From the NCBI GenBank assembly GCA_013214965.1, contig JABSRU010000026.1, forward strand, positions 1 through 64,000: a DNA stretch of 64,000 nt. The letters are read 5' to 3'. Positions 7,924-17,515 of the stretch are shown one piece after another (positions within the stretch are counted from its first letter, which is position 1; each line of letters opens with the position of its first letter). This DNA is from Gammaproteobacteria bacterium. GTDB taxonomy: Bacteria > Pseudomonadota > Gammaproteobacteria > Enterobacterales > Psychrobiaceae. Below the pieces are notes generated by a model, which made no database searches, was not told where the DNA came from, and saw only the letters and a program-made list of their open reading frames with translations. A program made the translations under genes and the position numbers.

Positions 7924-9987
7924 GTGCCTAAACATAACCTTTCTATTATCGCCCCGGTTGCCGAAAAAATATCATTTGAACATAATATCCATGGTCAAAC
8001 TCGCCAAGATAATTATTATTGGATGCGTGATGATAGCCGTAGCGATGAAAAAGTCATTCAACATTTAAATATCGAGAATAAATATTGTGATGACATGCTA
8101 GCCCCGCAGCAAAAGATTCAGGGCGAAATATTACAAGAGCTTAAAGCACGAATCGTTGAAGATGACAACACATTACCAGTTAAAGATGGTGATTTTTGGT
8201 ACCACAGTGAAATCAATGGCAGCCAAGAGTTTTCCAGTTATTATCGTGCCACTACGGCTGATGGTGCTAATAAACTGTTGTTACTAGATGTTAATGTTTG
8301 TGCCGAACCACATGAATATTATGACATTGGTGACTTGTCGATTAGTCCCAATGATAAATACCTCGGCTATTCTGAAGATATTGACGGCCGCCGGATATTT
8401 ACTATCTTGTTTAAAGATATCGCCAATGACACATTATTAAACGATCGGTTAGAAGACACCGAAGGTCAAGTGGTGTGGAGCAATGACAATAAAACGGTAT
8501 TTTATGTCCGAAAAGATCCTGAAACATTATTAGGCACTCAGGTCTATCGTCACCGACTTGGCACTGCACAAGATGATGACGAGTTAGTCTATGAGGAAGA
8601 GGATCACCAATTTTACCTTAGTCTTGATAAAAGCCGCGATGAATCATTAATTATGATTTGTTTGGAGGCCACCGAGTCATCACAAACCTTAGTGCTCGAT
8701 GCGAACAATGCCAATGGCGAGTTTGGTGATTTATTTGATTATCAAGAGAACCATGAATGCCAAATTGATAAACTCGGACAGCTATTTTATATCGTTAGTA
8801 ACTTAGACGCGGTTAATTTTAAAATAATGACCGCAACGGTCGCTACAATATCCGACCCACAGCAATGGCAAACGTTAGTTGCGCATCGTGATGATGTATT
8901 AATCGAAGGCATCGACCTGTTCAAAGATTTTGTCGTTGTTACCGAGCGCTTTCTTGGTCAAGTTCGCTTTGTTGTCCACCATAACGATGGTTCAACCAAC
9001 ACCCTTGAATTTGATGATCCTTGTTATTTTGCCGCGCTTGGTGATAATCCTGAGCCAGATAGTCATCAAATTAGAATTTTCTATTCGAGTTTAACCACTC
9101 CCAATACTATTTTTGAATGTGATATTAAAACCCAACAGCGTAAAGCGTTAAAACAGCAGCAAGTATTGGGTGGTTTCTTGAGTGATAATTACCGTTCTCA
9201 ACGGATATTTATTGACGCTCGCGACGGTCAAAAAATACCCGTATCGTTGGTTTATCATAAAGAAAAATTCAAGCAAGATGGGTCTAATCCCCTGGTACAA
9301 TATGGCTATGGTGCTTATGGCATCACCATTGATCCAAGCTTTTGTGCCAATACCGTGAGTTTATTGGATCGAGGTTTTGTTTATGCGATTGCCCATATTC
9401 GAGGCGGCGAGATGCTTGGGCGCCAATGGTATAATCAAGGTAAAAAGTTAGCAAAAATGAACAGTTTTAACGACTTTATCGATGTGACCAATGGCTTAGT
9501 AAACCAGAGCTACTGCGCCGAAAATAAAGTGTTTGCCAGTGGCGGCAGTGCTGGCGGATTATTGATGGCGACCATTGTTAATCAAGCCCCGCATTTATAT
9601 TTAGGGGTTGGCGCTCATGTGCCATTTGTCGACATTGTCACCACCATGCTCGATGAATCTATTCCGCTAACCACCAACGAATATGATGAATGGGGCAACC
9701 CTAACGACAAGACCTATTATGATTACATGATGACCTACTCACCCATTGACAATATCACTGCTCAAGACTACCCAAATTTGTTAGTCACAACAGGCTTACA
9801 TGATTCGCAAGTGCAATATTTTGAGCCGATGAAATGGGTTGCAAAACTGCGTGAATACAAGACTAACGATAATATGTTGGTGTTCAAAACTGATATGGAA
9901 GCCGGACACGGTGGTGCATCGGGTCGCTATAAATCGTTGGAAGAAAAAGCACTAGAAATGGCCTTCTTTATTCAATTACTCGATTAA
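7924..9987 (+). CDS. ptrB: Oligopeptidase B (S9A prolyl-oligopeptidase family)
   Basis: A 687-residue serine peptidase that cleaves short peptides after Arg or Lys. The N-terminal half (about 75-410) is the beta-propeller that limits access to small substrates. The C-terminal alpha/beta-hydrolase domain holds the catalytic triad: S542 in GGSAGG, D627 in GLHDSQV and H662 in EAGHGG. There is no signal peptide, so it is cytoplasmic. The reading frame opens at GTG, with GGAA about 12 bases upstream and no better ATG nearby, and the first residues align with the family start. It stands alone between a hairpin and the efflux operon. Confidence 0.94.
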   Translation: MPKHNLSIIAPVAEKISFEHNIHGQTRQDNYYWMRDDSRSDEKVIQHLNIENKYCDDMLAPQQKIQGEILQELKARIVEDDNTLPVKDGDFWYHSEINGSQEFSSYYRATTADGANKLLLLDVNVCAEPHEYYDIGDLSISPNDKYLGYSEDIDGRRIFTILFKDIANDTLLNDRLEDTEGQVVWSNDNKTVFYVRKDPETLLGTQVYRHRLGTAQDDDELVYEEEDHQFYLSLDKSRDESLIMICLEATESSQTLVLDANNANGEFGDLFDYQENHECQIDKLGQLFYIVSNLDAVNFKIMTATVATISDPQQWQTLVAHRDDVLIEGIDLFKDFVVVTERFLGQVRFVVHHNDGSTNTLEFDDPCYFAALGDNPEPDSHQIRIFYSSLTTPNTIFECDIKTQQRKALKQQQVLGGFLSDNYRSQRIFIDARDGQKIPVSLVYHKEKFKQDGSNPLVQYGYGAYGITIDPSFCANTVSLLDRGFVYAIAHIRGGEMLGRQWYNQGKKLAKMNSFNDFIDVTNGLVNQSYCAENKVFASGGSAGGLLMATIVNQAPHLYLGVGAHVPFVDIVTTMLDESIPLTTNEYDEWGNPNDKTYYDYMMTYSPIDNITAQDYPNLLVTTGLHDSQVQYFEPMKWVAKLREYKTNDNMLVFKTDMEAGHGGASGRYKSLEEKALEMAFFIQLLD

Positions 9988-10001
9988 GTTCGATAGAGAA
10001 T

Positions 10002-10017
10002 GAGGGGCCCTCCCCTC
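10002..10017. terminator. GC-rich hairpin after ptrB
   Basis: GAGGGG, CCCT, CCCCTC form a compact 6-bp stem 14 bases after the ptrB stop. There is no T run, so it is at best a weak or factor-assisted terminator. Confidence 0.4.
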
Positions 10018-10091
10018 TAAATTGCTAATGATTTACTCAGTCAAAACTGACTTATTACCCTGCCAAATATAATTTACATCAGCTTTCCTGA

Positions 10092-10142
10092 TTGACATTC
10101 TTCCTAAAATACCTAAGATAACGCCATTCGAATGACGTTATC
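10092..10142 (+). promoter_or_regulatory. Promoter with overlapping TetR-type operator for the efflux operon
   Basis: A consensus -35 TTGACA (10092-10097) is followed after 16 bases by TAAGAT (10114-10119). A 26-base near-perfect palindrome at 10117-10142 starts at this -10 and runs over the expected transcription start. Its half site is GATAACG and its centre is ATTCGAAT. Only one symmetric position pair is mismatched. A repressor bound here would block transcription, which is the usual arrangement for autoregulated TetR genes. The TetR gene itself starts 23 bases downstream. Confidence 0.8.
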
Positions 10143-10164
10143 TACATTATAGTGAGAGTCAATT

Positions 10165-10890
10165 ATGGCACCAGCACCAAAATATAACTTGCAAGAGCAA
10201 GAGAATATAATCCTAAACGCGGCGGCACAATGTATTGAGCAAACCTCGCTGATTGACTTTACCATGTCGGCTGTTGCTAAGGCGGCAGGGATGTCAATGG
10301 GATCGATCTACAAACATGTGCAATGCAAAGAAGACATTGTTTTTGCTCTCGCGGTGCAGGTATACCTGCATCAAAGTCAGGTGTTCGAGCAAGTCATGGC
10401 GCTGGAGTTAACCACCCCCGAAAAGCTGATTGGCATCACCTTATTAAATCCGCTTAAAACACAGATTTACGCGTTCGATGCCCATTTAGATGCCTTTGTC
10501 ACTAATGAGTTAGTGGTTCAACGGACTTCCCCACGGTGGCGAGAGCGGATGATCGACGCCCAACAGCATTGTGAAGAGCTATTTAGTCGTTGTATGAGCC
10601 AAGCTGCTCACTCAGGTGAACTATCAGGAGCCGGTGATATTGAGCAAGTTATCGAGGAAATTAACCTCGGCGGCTGGGCATTAACCGTGGGTTACCAGAC
10701 TGTCATGCGAATGGTACAAATTCGTGAGATTGCTCAAGGTGATGCCAAATTATATGAGCTGGTGACCGTTGATGCGCCCATTGTTCGCATATTTACTCGG
10801 TTGTTTAATTCTTATCAGTGGCAAAAGCCACTCGATGCCGCTGGTATTAAGCATACCGCGCAATTATTAACCCAACATAATTTACGCTAG
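10165..10890 (+). CDS. TetR/AcrR-family repressor of the downstream RND pump
   Basis: A 241-residue regulator. The N-terminal helix-turn-helix spans about residues 25-60 (FTMSAVAKAAGMSMGSIYKH), with the typical GSIYKHV recognition-helix end. The remaining 180 residues form the helical ligand-binding and dimerisation domain, whose inducer cannot be read from sequence. It is the first gene of a tetR-MFP-RND operon. It lies immediately behind a palindromic operator that overlaps the promoter, so autorepression with release by a pump substrate is the likely mode. That mode is inferred from layout, not shown. Confidence 0.9.
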   Translation: MAPAPKYNLQEQENIILNAAAQCIEQTSLIDFTMSAVAKAAGMSMGSIYKHVQCKEDIVFALAVQVYLHQSQVFEQVMALELTTPEKLIGITLLNPLKTQIYAFDAHLDAFVTNELVVQRTSPRWRERMIDAQQHCEELFSRCMSQAAHSGELSGAGDIEQVIEEINLGGWALTVGYQTVMRMVQIREIAQGDAKLYELVTVDAPIVRIFTRLFNSYQWQKPLDAAGIKHTAQLLTQHNLR

Positions 10891-10908
10891 TTTATCAGGA
10901 GAACTATT

Positions 10909-12027
10909 ATGAGTTTACGTCGTTGGAGTGTTGCGGTCATTATTGTTGTGGTTAGCATAGGCTCTTTAGCATTTATCAAGTTTCAACAGGTACAAGCTGC
11001 TATTGCATTTGGTGAATCTTTTCCTGAGCCGTCTACCACGGTAGAAACATTGTTGATCCAATCATCAAACTATCAACCAACTTATCAAGTGACCGGACAG
11101 GTTAGAGCAATCCAAGTCGTGACACTGCATAACCAATTGCCTGGTACTATTGAGAAAATTAATTACATCGCTGGTGGTCATGTTGAGCAAGGACAATTAT
11201 TGATTTCACTCAATACCAGTGGGGAGCAAGCGAAACTGCAAGCCGCTAATGCTTCATTTAAGTTAGCTAAGGCAACGTTAGAGCGTAATAAAAAGCTACT
11301 TGATGGTAACAAAGTGAGTCAACAGCTGATCGATTCTGCTTTAGCTGATTATCAGGTTAGCCGAGCTAATATCGCTAGCTTGGAAAGCGTCATTAGTAAA
11401 AAACAAGTTGTTGCGCCTTTTAGTGGCACCATGGGACTAGAAACCTATGAAGTGGGACAGTTTCTAAACGCCAATGCAAGCCTAACGACCTTGGTTGATG
11501 ATAACCAAGACATGTGGGTCGATTTTAAATTACCACAGACTATGGATAAATTATCACTTGATAGCCACGTTGCGATTAAAAAAATCAGTAAATCGACTAA
11601 ACCGCAAGTAATGCCTGCAACTGTTATCGCCAAGAATAGTCAAATGGATGCTGCTCGACACTTAACCTATCGCGCGCAAATCAATGCCAGTCGCCAACTG
11701 TTATCGCATAATGAATTAGTTAAGGTAGTGATCCCTACCACTCCCGAGCAAGTGGTGATGGTGCCAAACTCAGCCATTGTCAGAAGTCCATTTGGGTCTT
11801 TTGTCTTTGAATTGATTAAAGATGAGCAAGGGCAATACCGGGCGAAAAAACGTGATGTTGAGCTGGGACAACGTGACGGTAATAATCATGTGGTGCGCCA
11901 TGGGTTAGAGAGCGGCATGTTAATCGCGACCATCGGCGCATTTAAATTAAGACCATACTTGCTAGTTTATATCGAGCAAGCGAATAAAGCAGCGCCGATG
12001 TTAGCTGATGTTGCGGGGGTAAAATAA
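10909..12027 (+). CDS. RND efflux periplasmic adaptor (membrane fusion protein)
   Basis: A 372-residue HlyD/AcrA-family adaptor. One N-terminal hydrophobic segment (about 6-24) is either a signal or a membrane anchor, without a lipobox cysteine. Next come the half-lipoyl segment (GTIEKINYIAGGHVEQGQLL), a helical hairpin (about 95-160), the second lipoyl half (VVAPFSGTMGL), and beta-barrel and membrane-proximal domains to the end. It should link the inner-membrane RND pump to an outer-membrane channel. An AGGAG ribosome-binding site lies 8 bases before the ATG. Its stop overlaps the pump start (TAATG), indicating translational coupling. Confidence 0.93.
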   Translation: MSLRRWSVAVIIVVVSIGSLAFIKFQQVQAAIAFGESFPEPSTTVETLLIQSSNYQPTYQVTGQVRAIQVVTLHNQLPGTIEKINYIAGGHVEQGQLLISLNTSGEQAKLQAANASFKLAKATLERNKKLLDGNKVSQQLIDSALADYQVSRANIASLESVISKKQVVAPFSGTMGLETYEVGQFLNANASLTTLVDDNQDMWVDFKLPQTMDKLSLDSHVAIKKISKSTKPQVMPATVIAKNSQMDAARHLTYRAQINASRQLLSHNELVKVVIPTTPEQVVMVPNSAIVRSPFGSFVFELIKDEQGQYRAKKRDVELGQRDGNNHVVRHGLESGMLIATIGAFKLRPYLLVYIEQANKAAPMLADVAGVK

Positions 12028-15000
12028 TGATCGCCGGCCACGAAAATAACAAGTCGATTATGGACATCTTTGTCGCGAAACCACTGTTGGCGATTGTGTT
12101 GTCATTGCTGATAATAATTGCTGGTATTTATTCATCGAGCAGTATTTCGGTGCAGCAATTTCCTAAAATTGAAAGTACTTCCTTGGTGATTAACACGGTT
12201 TACACTGGCGCCTCAGCGGAAGTGATTAAAGGATATATTACCGAACCTATTGAGCGTGTTGCCTCTACTGTACCAGGCGTTGATTATGTTGATTCAGTAA
12301 CCATAGCTGGCAGTAGCAAGGTTACCGCTTGGCTCGATCTTAACTATGACTCAACGGCCGCACTGGCAGAACTTAGCGCTCAGCTTAGCCAAATAAGATT
12401 TGAACTTCCGCAAGGGGCGCAAAATCCCACAATATCGGTGGTACGTGCAGATAGAGTAAACGCGTTATTTTATTTGAATATTGAGTCTGGCGATTTAGCA
12501 CGGAGCAAGGTTAGCGATTATTTTAGTCGTAATATCATTCCAGTATTAAGTGATATTGATGGCGTGCAAAAAGTTACCCTTGAAGGCGGACGCAATCCTG
12601 CGATGCGCATATGGATTGATTCTAACAAGCTAGCCGCATTTAATATTAGTGCCAGTCAAGTGTTAGCCGCACTGCGAGATAATAATACCATTGCCACGCT
12701 TGGCTACAGTAAAAATGGTAGGCAACGAGTTGACTTAATGGCCAACACATTACTAAGCACCGTGGCAGAATTTCAACAATTGGTGATTGTCAGTATTGAT
12801 GGCACACAAATCAGATTAGCAGATGTTGCCATTATCGAAGAAGGTGAAGAAGAAGGACTTGCCGATGCCCGTCTCGATCACAAGCAAACGACGTTTATCG
12901 CAGTGTGGCCGCTATCTGGCGCGAATGAGATAAATATTGGCGACGAACTTTATAAAAAAATTAACAACATAAATCAGCACCTGCCCGATCAAATACGTAT
13001 CTCTATTGGTTATGACGGCACACTATATATGCGAGACGCAATTAAGGAAATATTTACGACTCTACTTGAAACGGTGTTTTTGGTGGGCATTGTGGTGATC
13101 TTAATGATGGGATCCATAAGAAGTGCGTTGGTGCCACTGATCACCATTCCTATCTCGATTTTAGGCGCAATTGGTGTGATGTCGTTAATGGGATTTTCGC
13201 TCAATCTATTGACCATTCTAGCAATAGTTTTATCGGTTGGTTTAGTGGTGGATGATGCCATCGTTGTCGTGGAAAATGTCGCGCGGCACATGCGTGAGGG
13301 TAAAGGACGCTTTGAGGCGGCACTCATTAGTTCGCGTCAGTTGCTAGTACCTGTGATTGCCATGACTTTAACCTTAGCGGCGGTATATGTACCGATTGGT
13401 TTTTTATCTGGGCTGACAGGTTTCTTATTTAGAGAGTTTGCCTTTACCCTCGCTGTTGCGGTACTGATCTCAGGGCTAGTCGCAGTGACACTATCTCCAA
13501 TTATGAGTGCATTTGTTTCGCCACAAGGAGGGTCTGAAGGTAAATTTACGCAAATGATTAATTGTTATTTTGAGCGCTTACAGCAACAGTATGTCAGCGC
13601 ATTAGATGTATTGTTTAGCTGGCGTGTGCAAGTGATATTTTGTGCCATTATCTTTAGTTTACTAGTGGTACCGTTTTATTTATTATCACAGCAAGAGCTG
13701 GCACCGGTTGAAGATCAAGGTGAAATCAATGTCGTGATTACCGCGCCACCTGAAGCCTCGTTAGATTATACCACCAGTCAAATGTTCCAAGTAGCCGATG
13801 TGATGAACAGTGTCGATGATGGTAAATTCACCTGGCAAATCGTGTTTAAAAATGCCGGTTTTGGTGGTGTTAAACTCGAAGACTTAGATAAACGTGAGAA
13901 AACTGTACATCAAATAGTGCCGCAGTTATTTGGTCAACTTGGCACGGTCAGTTCATTAAATTTATTTCCAATATTACCTGCGGCGCTGCCGACCGCTGGA
14001 CAGTTTGATGTCGAAGTCGTGATCCGTGCTAATGATAGTTATCAAAACATGTTGGGATATGCGCAACAAATTATCAATAAAGCGTATCAGTCGGGAAGCT
14101 TTATGTTTGTCGATACCGACTTGAAAATCGATTTGACACAGAGTCAATTAGTGATCGATAAAGCGATTATTGCCGATTTAGGCTTAACCATTGCAGAGAT
14201 TAATGAGCAGCTGAGCGTTTTATTGTCCAATGACTTTGTCAATCAATACAATGATAACGGTAAAGCGTATCGAGTTATCCCTGTGGTGGATGCGCAAGAA
14301 AGATTGAATCCAGAACTTATTTTGAATCTTAAGGTGACGACTCCCTCTGGCGATGCCGTCACTGTGTCTAGTTTTGCTCATGTTGAGCCCGTAGTAGGTC
14401 CACGACTATTAGGTTCTTTCAATCAGCAAAATTCGTTTAGAATATTCGCTGGTGTATTACCCCATATCACTAAAGAACAGGCGTTATCGCAAGTAGAAGA
14501 TATCGCAACGGAGCTGTTACCCGCTAGTTATTCGATTGATTATGCCGGGCAATCCCGTGAAATACGTAAAGAAGGCACAACCATGATAACGGTGTTGATG
14601 GTATCTCTTATCGCTGTTTATTTTTTGCTGGCCATTCAATTTAATAGTTTTAGAGATCCCTTAGTCGTATTACTTGGCTGTGCGCCATTAGCGCTTTCTG
14701 GCGCATTAATGTTAGCGTTTTTAGATTTCACTTCGATTAATATTTATGCTCAAATCGGCTTAATCACGCTGGTGGGTTTAATCACTAAAAATGGTATTTT
14801 AATCGTTGAGTTTGCCAATCAAATGCAGCGGCAAGGCATGGATAAACTTAGCGCGGTGAAAGAAGCTGCTAGCACGAGGTTACGTCCAATATTGATGACC
14901 ACGGCAGCAACTGTTTTGGGTCATTTTCCGTTGGTATTGGTGACCGGTGCTGGCGCTGAGGCACGAAACAGCATCGGTGTGATATTAGTGGCAGGGATGA

Positions 15001-15116
15001 TGATAGGAACGGTATTTACCTTAATAGTGCTGCCTATATTGTATCAGTGGTTGGCGAGAGATCATCGCCAACAAGCACAAGATGACGCGCGTAGTGAACA
15101 ACTAGCGCCAGTCTAA
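12027..15116 (+). CDS. RND multidrug efflux pump inner-membrane transporter (HAE1 type)
   Basis: A 1029-residue proton-driven pump with the RND plan: TM1, a large periplasmic loop (about 40-330), TM2-6, TM7, a second loop and TM8-12. The proton-relay aspartates are present as D409 and D410 in GLVVDDAIVVVEN, in TM4. TTAATVLGHFPLVLVTGAG near the C-terminus is also typical. It belongs to the hydrophobe/amphiphile exporters related to AcrB and MexB. The substrate is unknown. It is the last gene of the tetR-MFP-RND operon. No outer-membrane factor is encoded nearby, so a TolC-like channel from elsewhere must be used. Confidence 0.95.
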   Translation: MIAGHENNKSIMDIFVAKPLLAIVLSLLIIIAGIYSSSSISVQQFPKIESTSLVINTVYTGASAEVIKGYITEPIERVASTVPGVDYVDSVTIAGSSKVTAWLDLNYDSTAALAELSAQLSQIRFELPQGAQNPTISVVRADRVNALFYLNIESGDLARSKVSDYFSRNIIPVLSDIDGVQKVTLEGGRNPAMRIWIDSNKLAAFNISASQVLAALRDNNTIATLGYSKNGRQRVDLMANTLLSTVAEFQQLVIVSIDGTQIRLADVAIIEEGEEEGLADARLDHKQTTFIAVWPLSGANEINIGDELYKKINNINQHLPDQIRISIGYDGTLYMRDAIKEIFTTLLETVFLVGIVVILMMGSIRSALVPLITIPISILGAIGVMSLMGFSLNLLTILAIVLSVGLVVDDAIVVVENVARHMREGKGRFEAALISSRQLLVPVIAMTLTLAAVYVPIGFLSGLTGFLFREFAFTLAVAVLISGLVAVTLSPIMSAFVSPQGGSEGKFTQMINCYFERLQQQYVSALDVLFSWRVQVIFCAIIFSLLVVPFYLLSQQELAPVEDQGEINVVITAPPEASLDYTTSQMFQVADVMNSVDDGKFTWQIVFKNAGFGGVKLEDLDKREKTVHQIVPQLFGQLGTVSSLNLFPILPAALPTAGQFDVEVVIRANDSYQNMLGYAQQIINKAYQSGSFMFVDTDLKIDLTQSQLVIDKAIIADLGLTIAEINEQLSVLLSNDFVNQYNDNGKAYRVIPVVDAQERLNPELILNLKVTTPSGDAVTVSSFAHVEPVVGPRLLGSFNQQNSFRIFAGVLPHITKEQALSQVEDIATELLPASYSIDYAGQSREIRKEGTTMITVLMVSLIAVYFLLAIQFNSFRDPLVVLLGCAPLALSGALMLAFLDFTSINIYAQIGLITLVGLITKNGILIVEFANQMQRQGMDKLSAVKEAASTRLRPILMTTAATVLGHFPLVLVTGAGAEARNSIGVILVAGMMIGTVFTLIVLPILYQWLARDHRQQAQDDARSEQLAPV

Positions 15117-15127
15117 CAGCACTTGGT

Positions 15128-15163
15128 ATCAACAAAGTACAATTCCGGTTGTGCTTTGTTGAT
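15128..15163. terminator. Convergent hairpin between the RND operon and the prmB-aroC operon
   Basis: ATCAACAAAGTACAA pairs with TTGTGCTTTGTTGAT (one G-T pair) around a TTCCGG loop, giving a 15-bp stem. It lies 11 bases after the pump stop and touches the stop of the convergent gene. There is no strong T run, so it is a plausible shared attenuator rather than a textbook terminator. Confidence 0.5.
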
Positions 15164-15546
15164 CACTGTTGATAAAGCTCCAGCGGTAAACCATCGGGAT
15201 CGCTAAAAAAAGTGAATTTTTTATCGGTATAGGGATCAACTCTAATCGGTTCTACCGCCACACCTTGACTAATAAGGTATTGCGCTATTTTATCAACGCA
15301 TTCGACCGTAAAAGCCAAATGTCGTAAGCCTTGAGCCTCGGGAAAACTAGGTCTGATCGGTGCCCCCTCAAAGGAAAATAATTCTATTTGTCCCCCTTCA
15401 GGTAGCTTAAGATCGAGTTTATAAGAGTCTTGTTCGGCTCGATAATTTTCGGCAATGATTTCTAAGCCCAACACCACATGGTAAAAGTGTTTCGATTGTT
15501 GATAATCAGAACATATTATTGCCGCGTGATGTATGGACTTGAGCAT
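15163..15546 (-). CDS. gloA2: VOC / glyoxalase-family protein (YaeR, GloA2-like)
   Basis: A 127-residue vicinal-oxygen-chelate protein that resembles E. coli YaeR along its whole length. The two beta-alpha-beta-beta-beta modules cover about residues 4-60 and 70-125. Likely metal ligands are the His near residue 7 (SIHHAA), the Glu in GGQIELF, the His in LRHLAFTVE and the last Glu in LPLELY. The substrate is not established, and it is not a demonstrated glyoxalase I. It is the last gene of the packed minus-strand operon, one base after yfcL. Confidence 0.85.
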   Translation of the reverse strand: MLKSIHHAAIICSDYQQSKHFYHVVLGLEIIAENYRAEQDSYKLDLKLPEGGQIELFSFEGAPIRPSFPEAQGLRHLAFTVECVDKIAQYLISQGVAVEPIRVDPYTDKKFTFFSDPDGLPLELYQQ

Positions 15547-15547
15547 G

Positions 15548-15820
15548 CTAGCTAAACTTCGCTTTTAACTGTAACCAACAATCTTGCACTAATAACCGGT
15601 CCGGTTGCGCCAGTTCGTTATTTGAATAGGCTAAGGTTAAACTTTGTTCCATTTGTGCCATGAAATTTGTAAAGTCCTGTTGCTCTTGAATACAGCCTTG
15701 CAAAATCAAATCGAGATGCCCCTGTAAATAACCGCTAGCAAATAATTGATCGTCACTGCCATTGGCTAGTATATTTGCCACAAAATCATTAACGGCTTGT
15801 TCTGTTTGTTCTAACTGCAT
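15548..15820 (-). CDS. yfcL: YfcL family protein
   Basis: A 90-residue protein of the YfcL family. FASGYLQGHLDLIL in its first half is the family hallmark. Its function is unknown. In Escherichia coli yfcL sits beside epmC (yfcM), close to aroC and prmB, and the same neighbourhood is kept here, which supports the assignment. Its ATG overlaps the stop of the upstream kinase-like gene (TAATG) and it ends one base before the VOC gene, so it is part of the same transcript. It has no signal peptide or membrane segment. Confidence 0.85.
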   Translation of the reverse strand: MQLEQTEQAVNDFVANILANGSDDQLFASGYLQGHLDLILQGCIQEQQDFTNFMAQMEQSLTLAYSNNELAQPDRLLVQDCWLQLKAKFS

Positions 15821-16968
15821 TAACCTAACCCCTCTGGATTCTTTATTTGATACATCACGTAATCATTGTAACCTGTGGTTATTTTGATGTAACCACCTAA
15901 TTCTTTATCGAGTTCACTATCGCCGGTATCAACGATTAATGGTCGATTATTGAGTGCTTCTAATTTGGTTTTAGTCGCAATAATAATGATATTGTCACGA
16001 CCAATTTTCCGAATAACCCGAGGGCTAAGCTGTTGATTACCACGACCAAACACATGCCCTTGTCCACCAATGAGTGTAATGACTAATTTAACTTGATCGT
16101 GTTGTTCAATGTACTTTAAAATTTGTTGCTCGGTGACATCACTGGCAATCAGATCCTGATCTCGTACTAAATCAACCCCGAGTAAAGTGTTTTTTAAGCC
16201 AAGTTCTTGCATTAAAAACTCGGTGGTGGACCCCGAACCAATCACAAATAGTTGCTCATCCATGTGTTTTATCACGTCTGCGGCAATATCGGCTAACACC
16301 AGTTCATCGGACTCTTTACCACCCATTTTCACTGCTTGCATATAGCGCAATTGTGCGGGTACTTGCATCTCGCCAAACCGACGGGCTTTAACAATGCCTT
16401 GTCTAAATAAGGCTTCATCAATATCCATGACATCAGCTTCCATCAAGGTCACCAATTCGTTGCGCACTAGTAATTCCAACACATGGCCGGCACTCGTGGG
16501 TGTTACCGCATAAACGCCAGAATGAATTTTAACCCCGGCGGGGATCCCCAGTACCGGAAAATAATCACCAATGGCACTATAAATATTGCGTGCTGTGCCA
16601 TCGCCACCAACAAACACCAATAAATCAACCCCAGCCTGTTTAATTGCTCTAGCGGTGTCAATCGTATCTGATTCATTTGAGCTTAATAAATCACTCGTAA
16701 CATTATCATCGCCTTCATAGCTAACAACTTGATAATCAAACCCAAGCTTTTGACACAACGATTCGCCCATATTGTTAGCAGCCGTCAGGATAGTTATTTG
16801 CGAGCGATATGGCACTAAAGCTTGTAAGGCTATTTCGGCTCGAGCATTGGATTTTGCCGTTGCGCCACGCTCTAAAGCCATTTGTGACACGTCATCACTG
16901 CCCTTTAGTGCGACACTACCACCTAACCCGGCAACGGGATTGATCACTAGCCCTAATCTTAAGCTCAT
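15820..16968 (-). CDS. ATP-NAD kinase family protein (COG3199-like)
   Basis: A 382-residue protein related to NAD kinase. The nucleotide-binding signature GGDGTARN is near residue 120, preceded by GVDLLVFV. GLVINPVAGLGG opens the protein, and GIPAGVKIHSGVYAV follows the GGDGT motif. It is longer than canonical NadK (about 290 residues) and belongs to the ATP-NAD kinase-like group that also includes AcoX-type proteins. True NAD kinase activity is therefore not certain, and the physiological substrate is unknown. It lies one base after epmC and overlaps yfcL by one base in the packed operon. Confidence 0.82.
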   Translation of the reverse strand: MSLRLGLVINPVAGLGGSVALKGSDDVSQMALERGATAKSNARAEIALQALVPYRSQITILTAANNMGESLCQKLGFDYQVVSYEGDDNVTSDLLSSNESDTIDTARAIKQAGVDLLVFVGGDGTARNIYSAIGDYFPVLGIPAGVKIHSGVYAVTPTSAGHVLELLVRNELVTLMEADVMDIDEALFRQGIVKARRFGEMQVPAQLRYMQAVKMGGKESDELVLADIAADVIKHMDEQLFVIGSGSTTEFLMQELGLKNTLLGVDLVRDQDLIASDVTEQQILKYIEQHDQVKLVITLIGGQGHVFGRGNQQLSPRVIRKIGRDNIIIIATKTKLEALNNRPLIVDTGDSELDKELGGYIKITTGYNDYVMYQIKNPEGLG

Positions 16969-16969
16969 A

Positions 16970-17515
16970 TTATTGATTCTCTTTTATTTCACAGTAATGG
17001 AATTGGCTTATCGCAATGGCTGGCGTTTGGTAAAATTGATTTAATGCCAATAAAAGCTGTTGAGTTCTGGCATTAAAGCCTTGTTCAATCAACTGTTTTA
17101 CTTGTTGATGTACCTGATGTTGAAAGGCAACCCGATTCGATTGCCAACCATTGAGATTGTCACTACTGACATTGAATCTAAAACCACATGCGGTGGCTAA
17201 TGCCCACTCAATCGCTTGTGGTTTTATTTCAACTTGCTCAAATTTTATTTGAGTTTGTTGATCTCGGCCATCAGGGCAATACCAGTAGCCAAAATCTTCC
17301 AGTAAACGACGACTTTCTCCCGCCACTAACCAGTGAGAAATTTCGTGTAAAGCGCTGGCAAAAAAACCGCGAGCAAAAATAATTCGATGGTAACGATTTT
17401 GTTGATCCGCTGGTAAATAAATCGGTTCATCCCCGCCTTTAACCAGCTCAGTTTGATGGGATGTCAAAAACTGCTGATTAAAAATATCGATCAAATTTTG
17501 ATAACTATGTTGCAA
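16970..17515 (-). CDS. epmC: Elongation factor P hydroxylase
   Basis: A 181-residue protein matching EpmC (YfcM) closely: KGGDEPIYLPAD, RIIFARGFFASALHEISHWL and FGYWYCPDGRD align with the E. coli enzyme. The HEISH segment carries metal-binding histidines. EpmC hydroxylates the beta-lysylated lysine of translation factor EF-P, the last step after EpmA and EpmB. The frame opens at TTG, which overlaps the end of the upstream transporter gene by 11 bases. The N-terminal alignment with E. coli EpmC supports that start. The genes for EF-P, EpmA and EpmB are not in the window. Confidence 0.93.
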   Translation of the reverse strand: MQHSYQNLIDIFNQQFLTSHQTELVKGGDEPIYLPADQQNRYHRIIFARGFFASALHEISHWLVAGESRRLLEDFGYWYCPDGRDQQTQIKFEQVEIKPQAIEWALATACGFRFNVSSDNLNGWQSNRVAFQHQVHQQVKQLIEQGFNARTQQLLLALNQFYQTPAIAISQFHYCEIKENQ

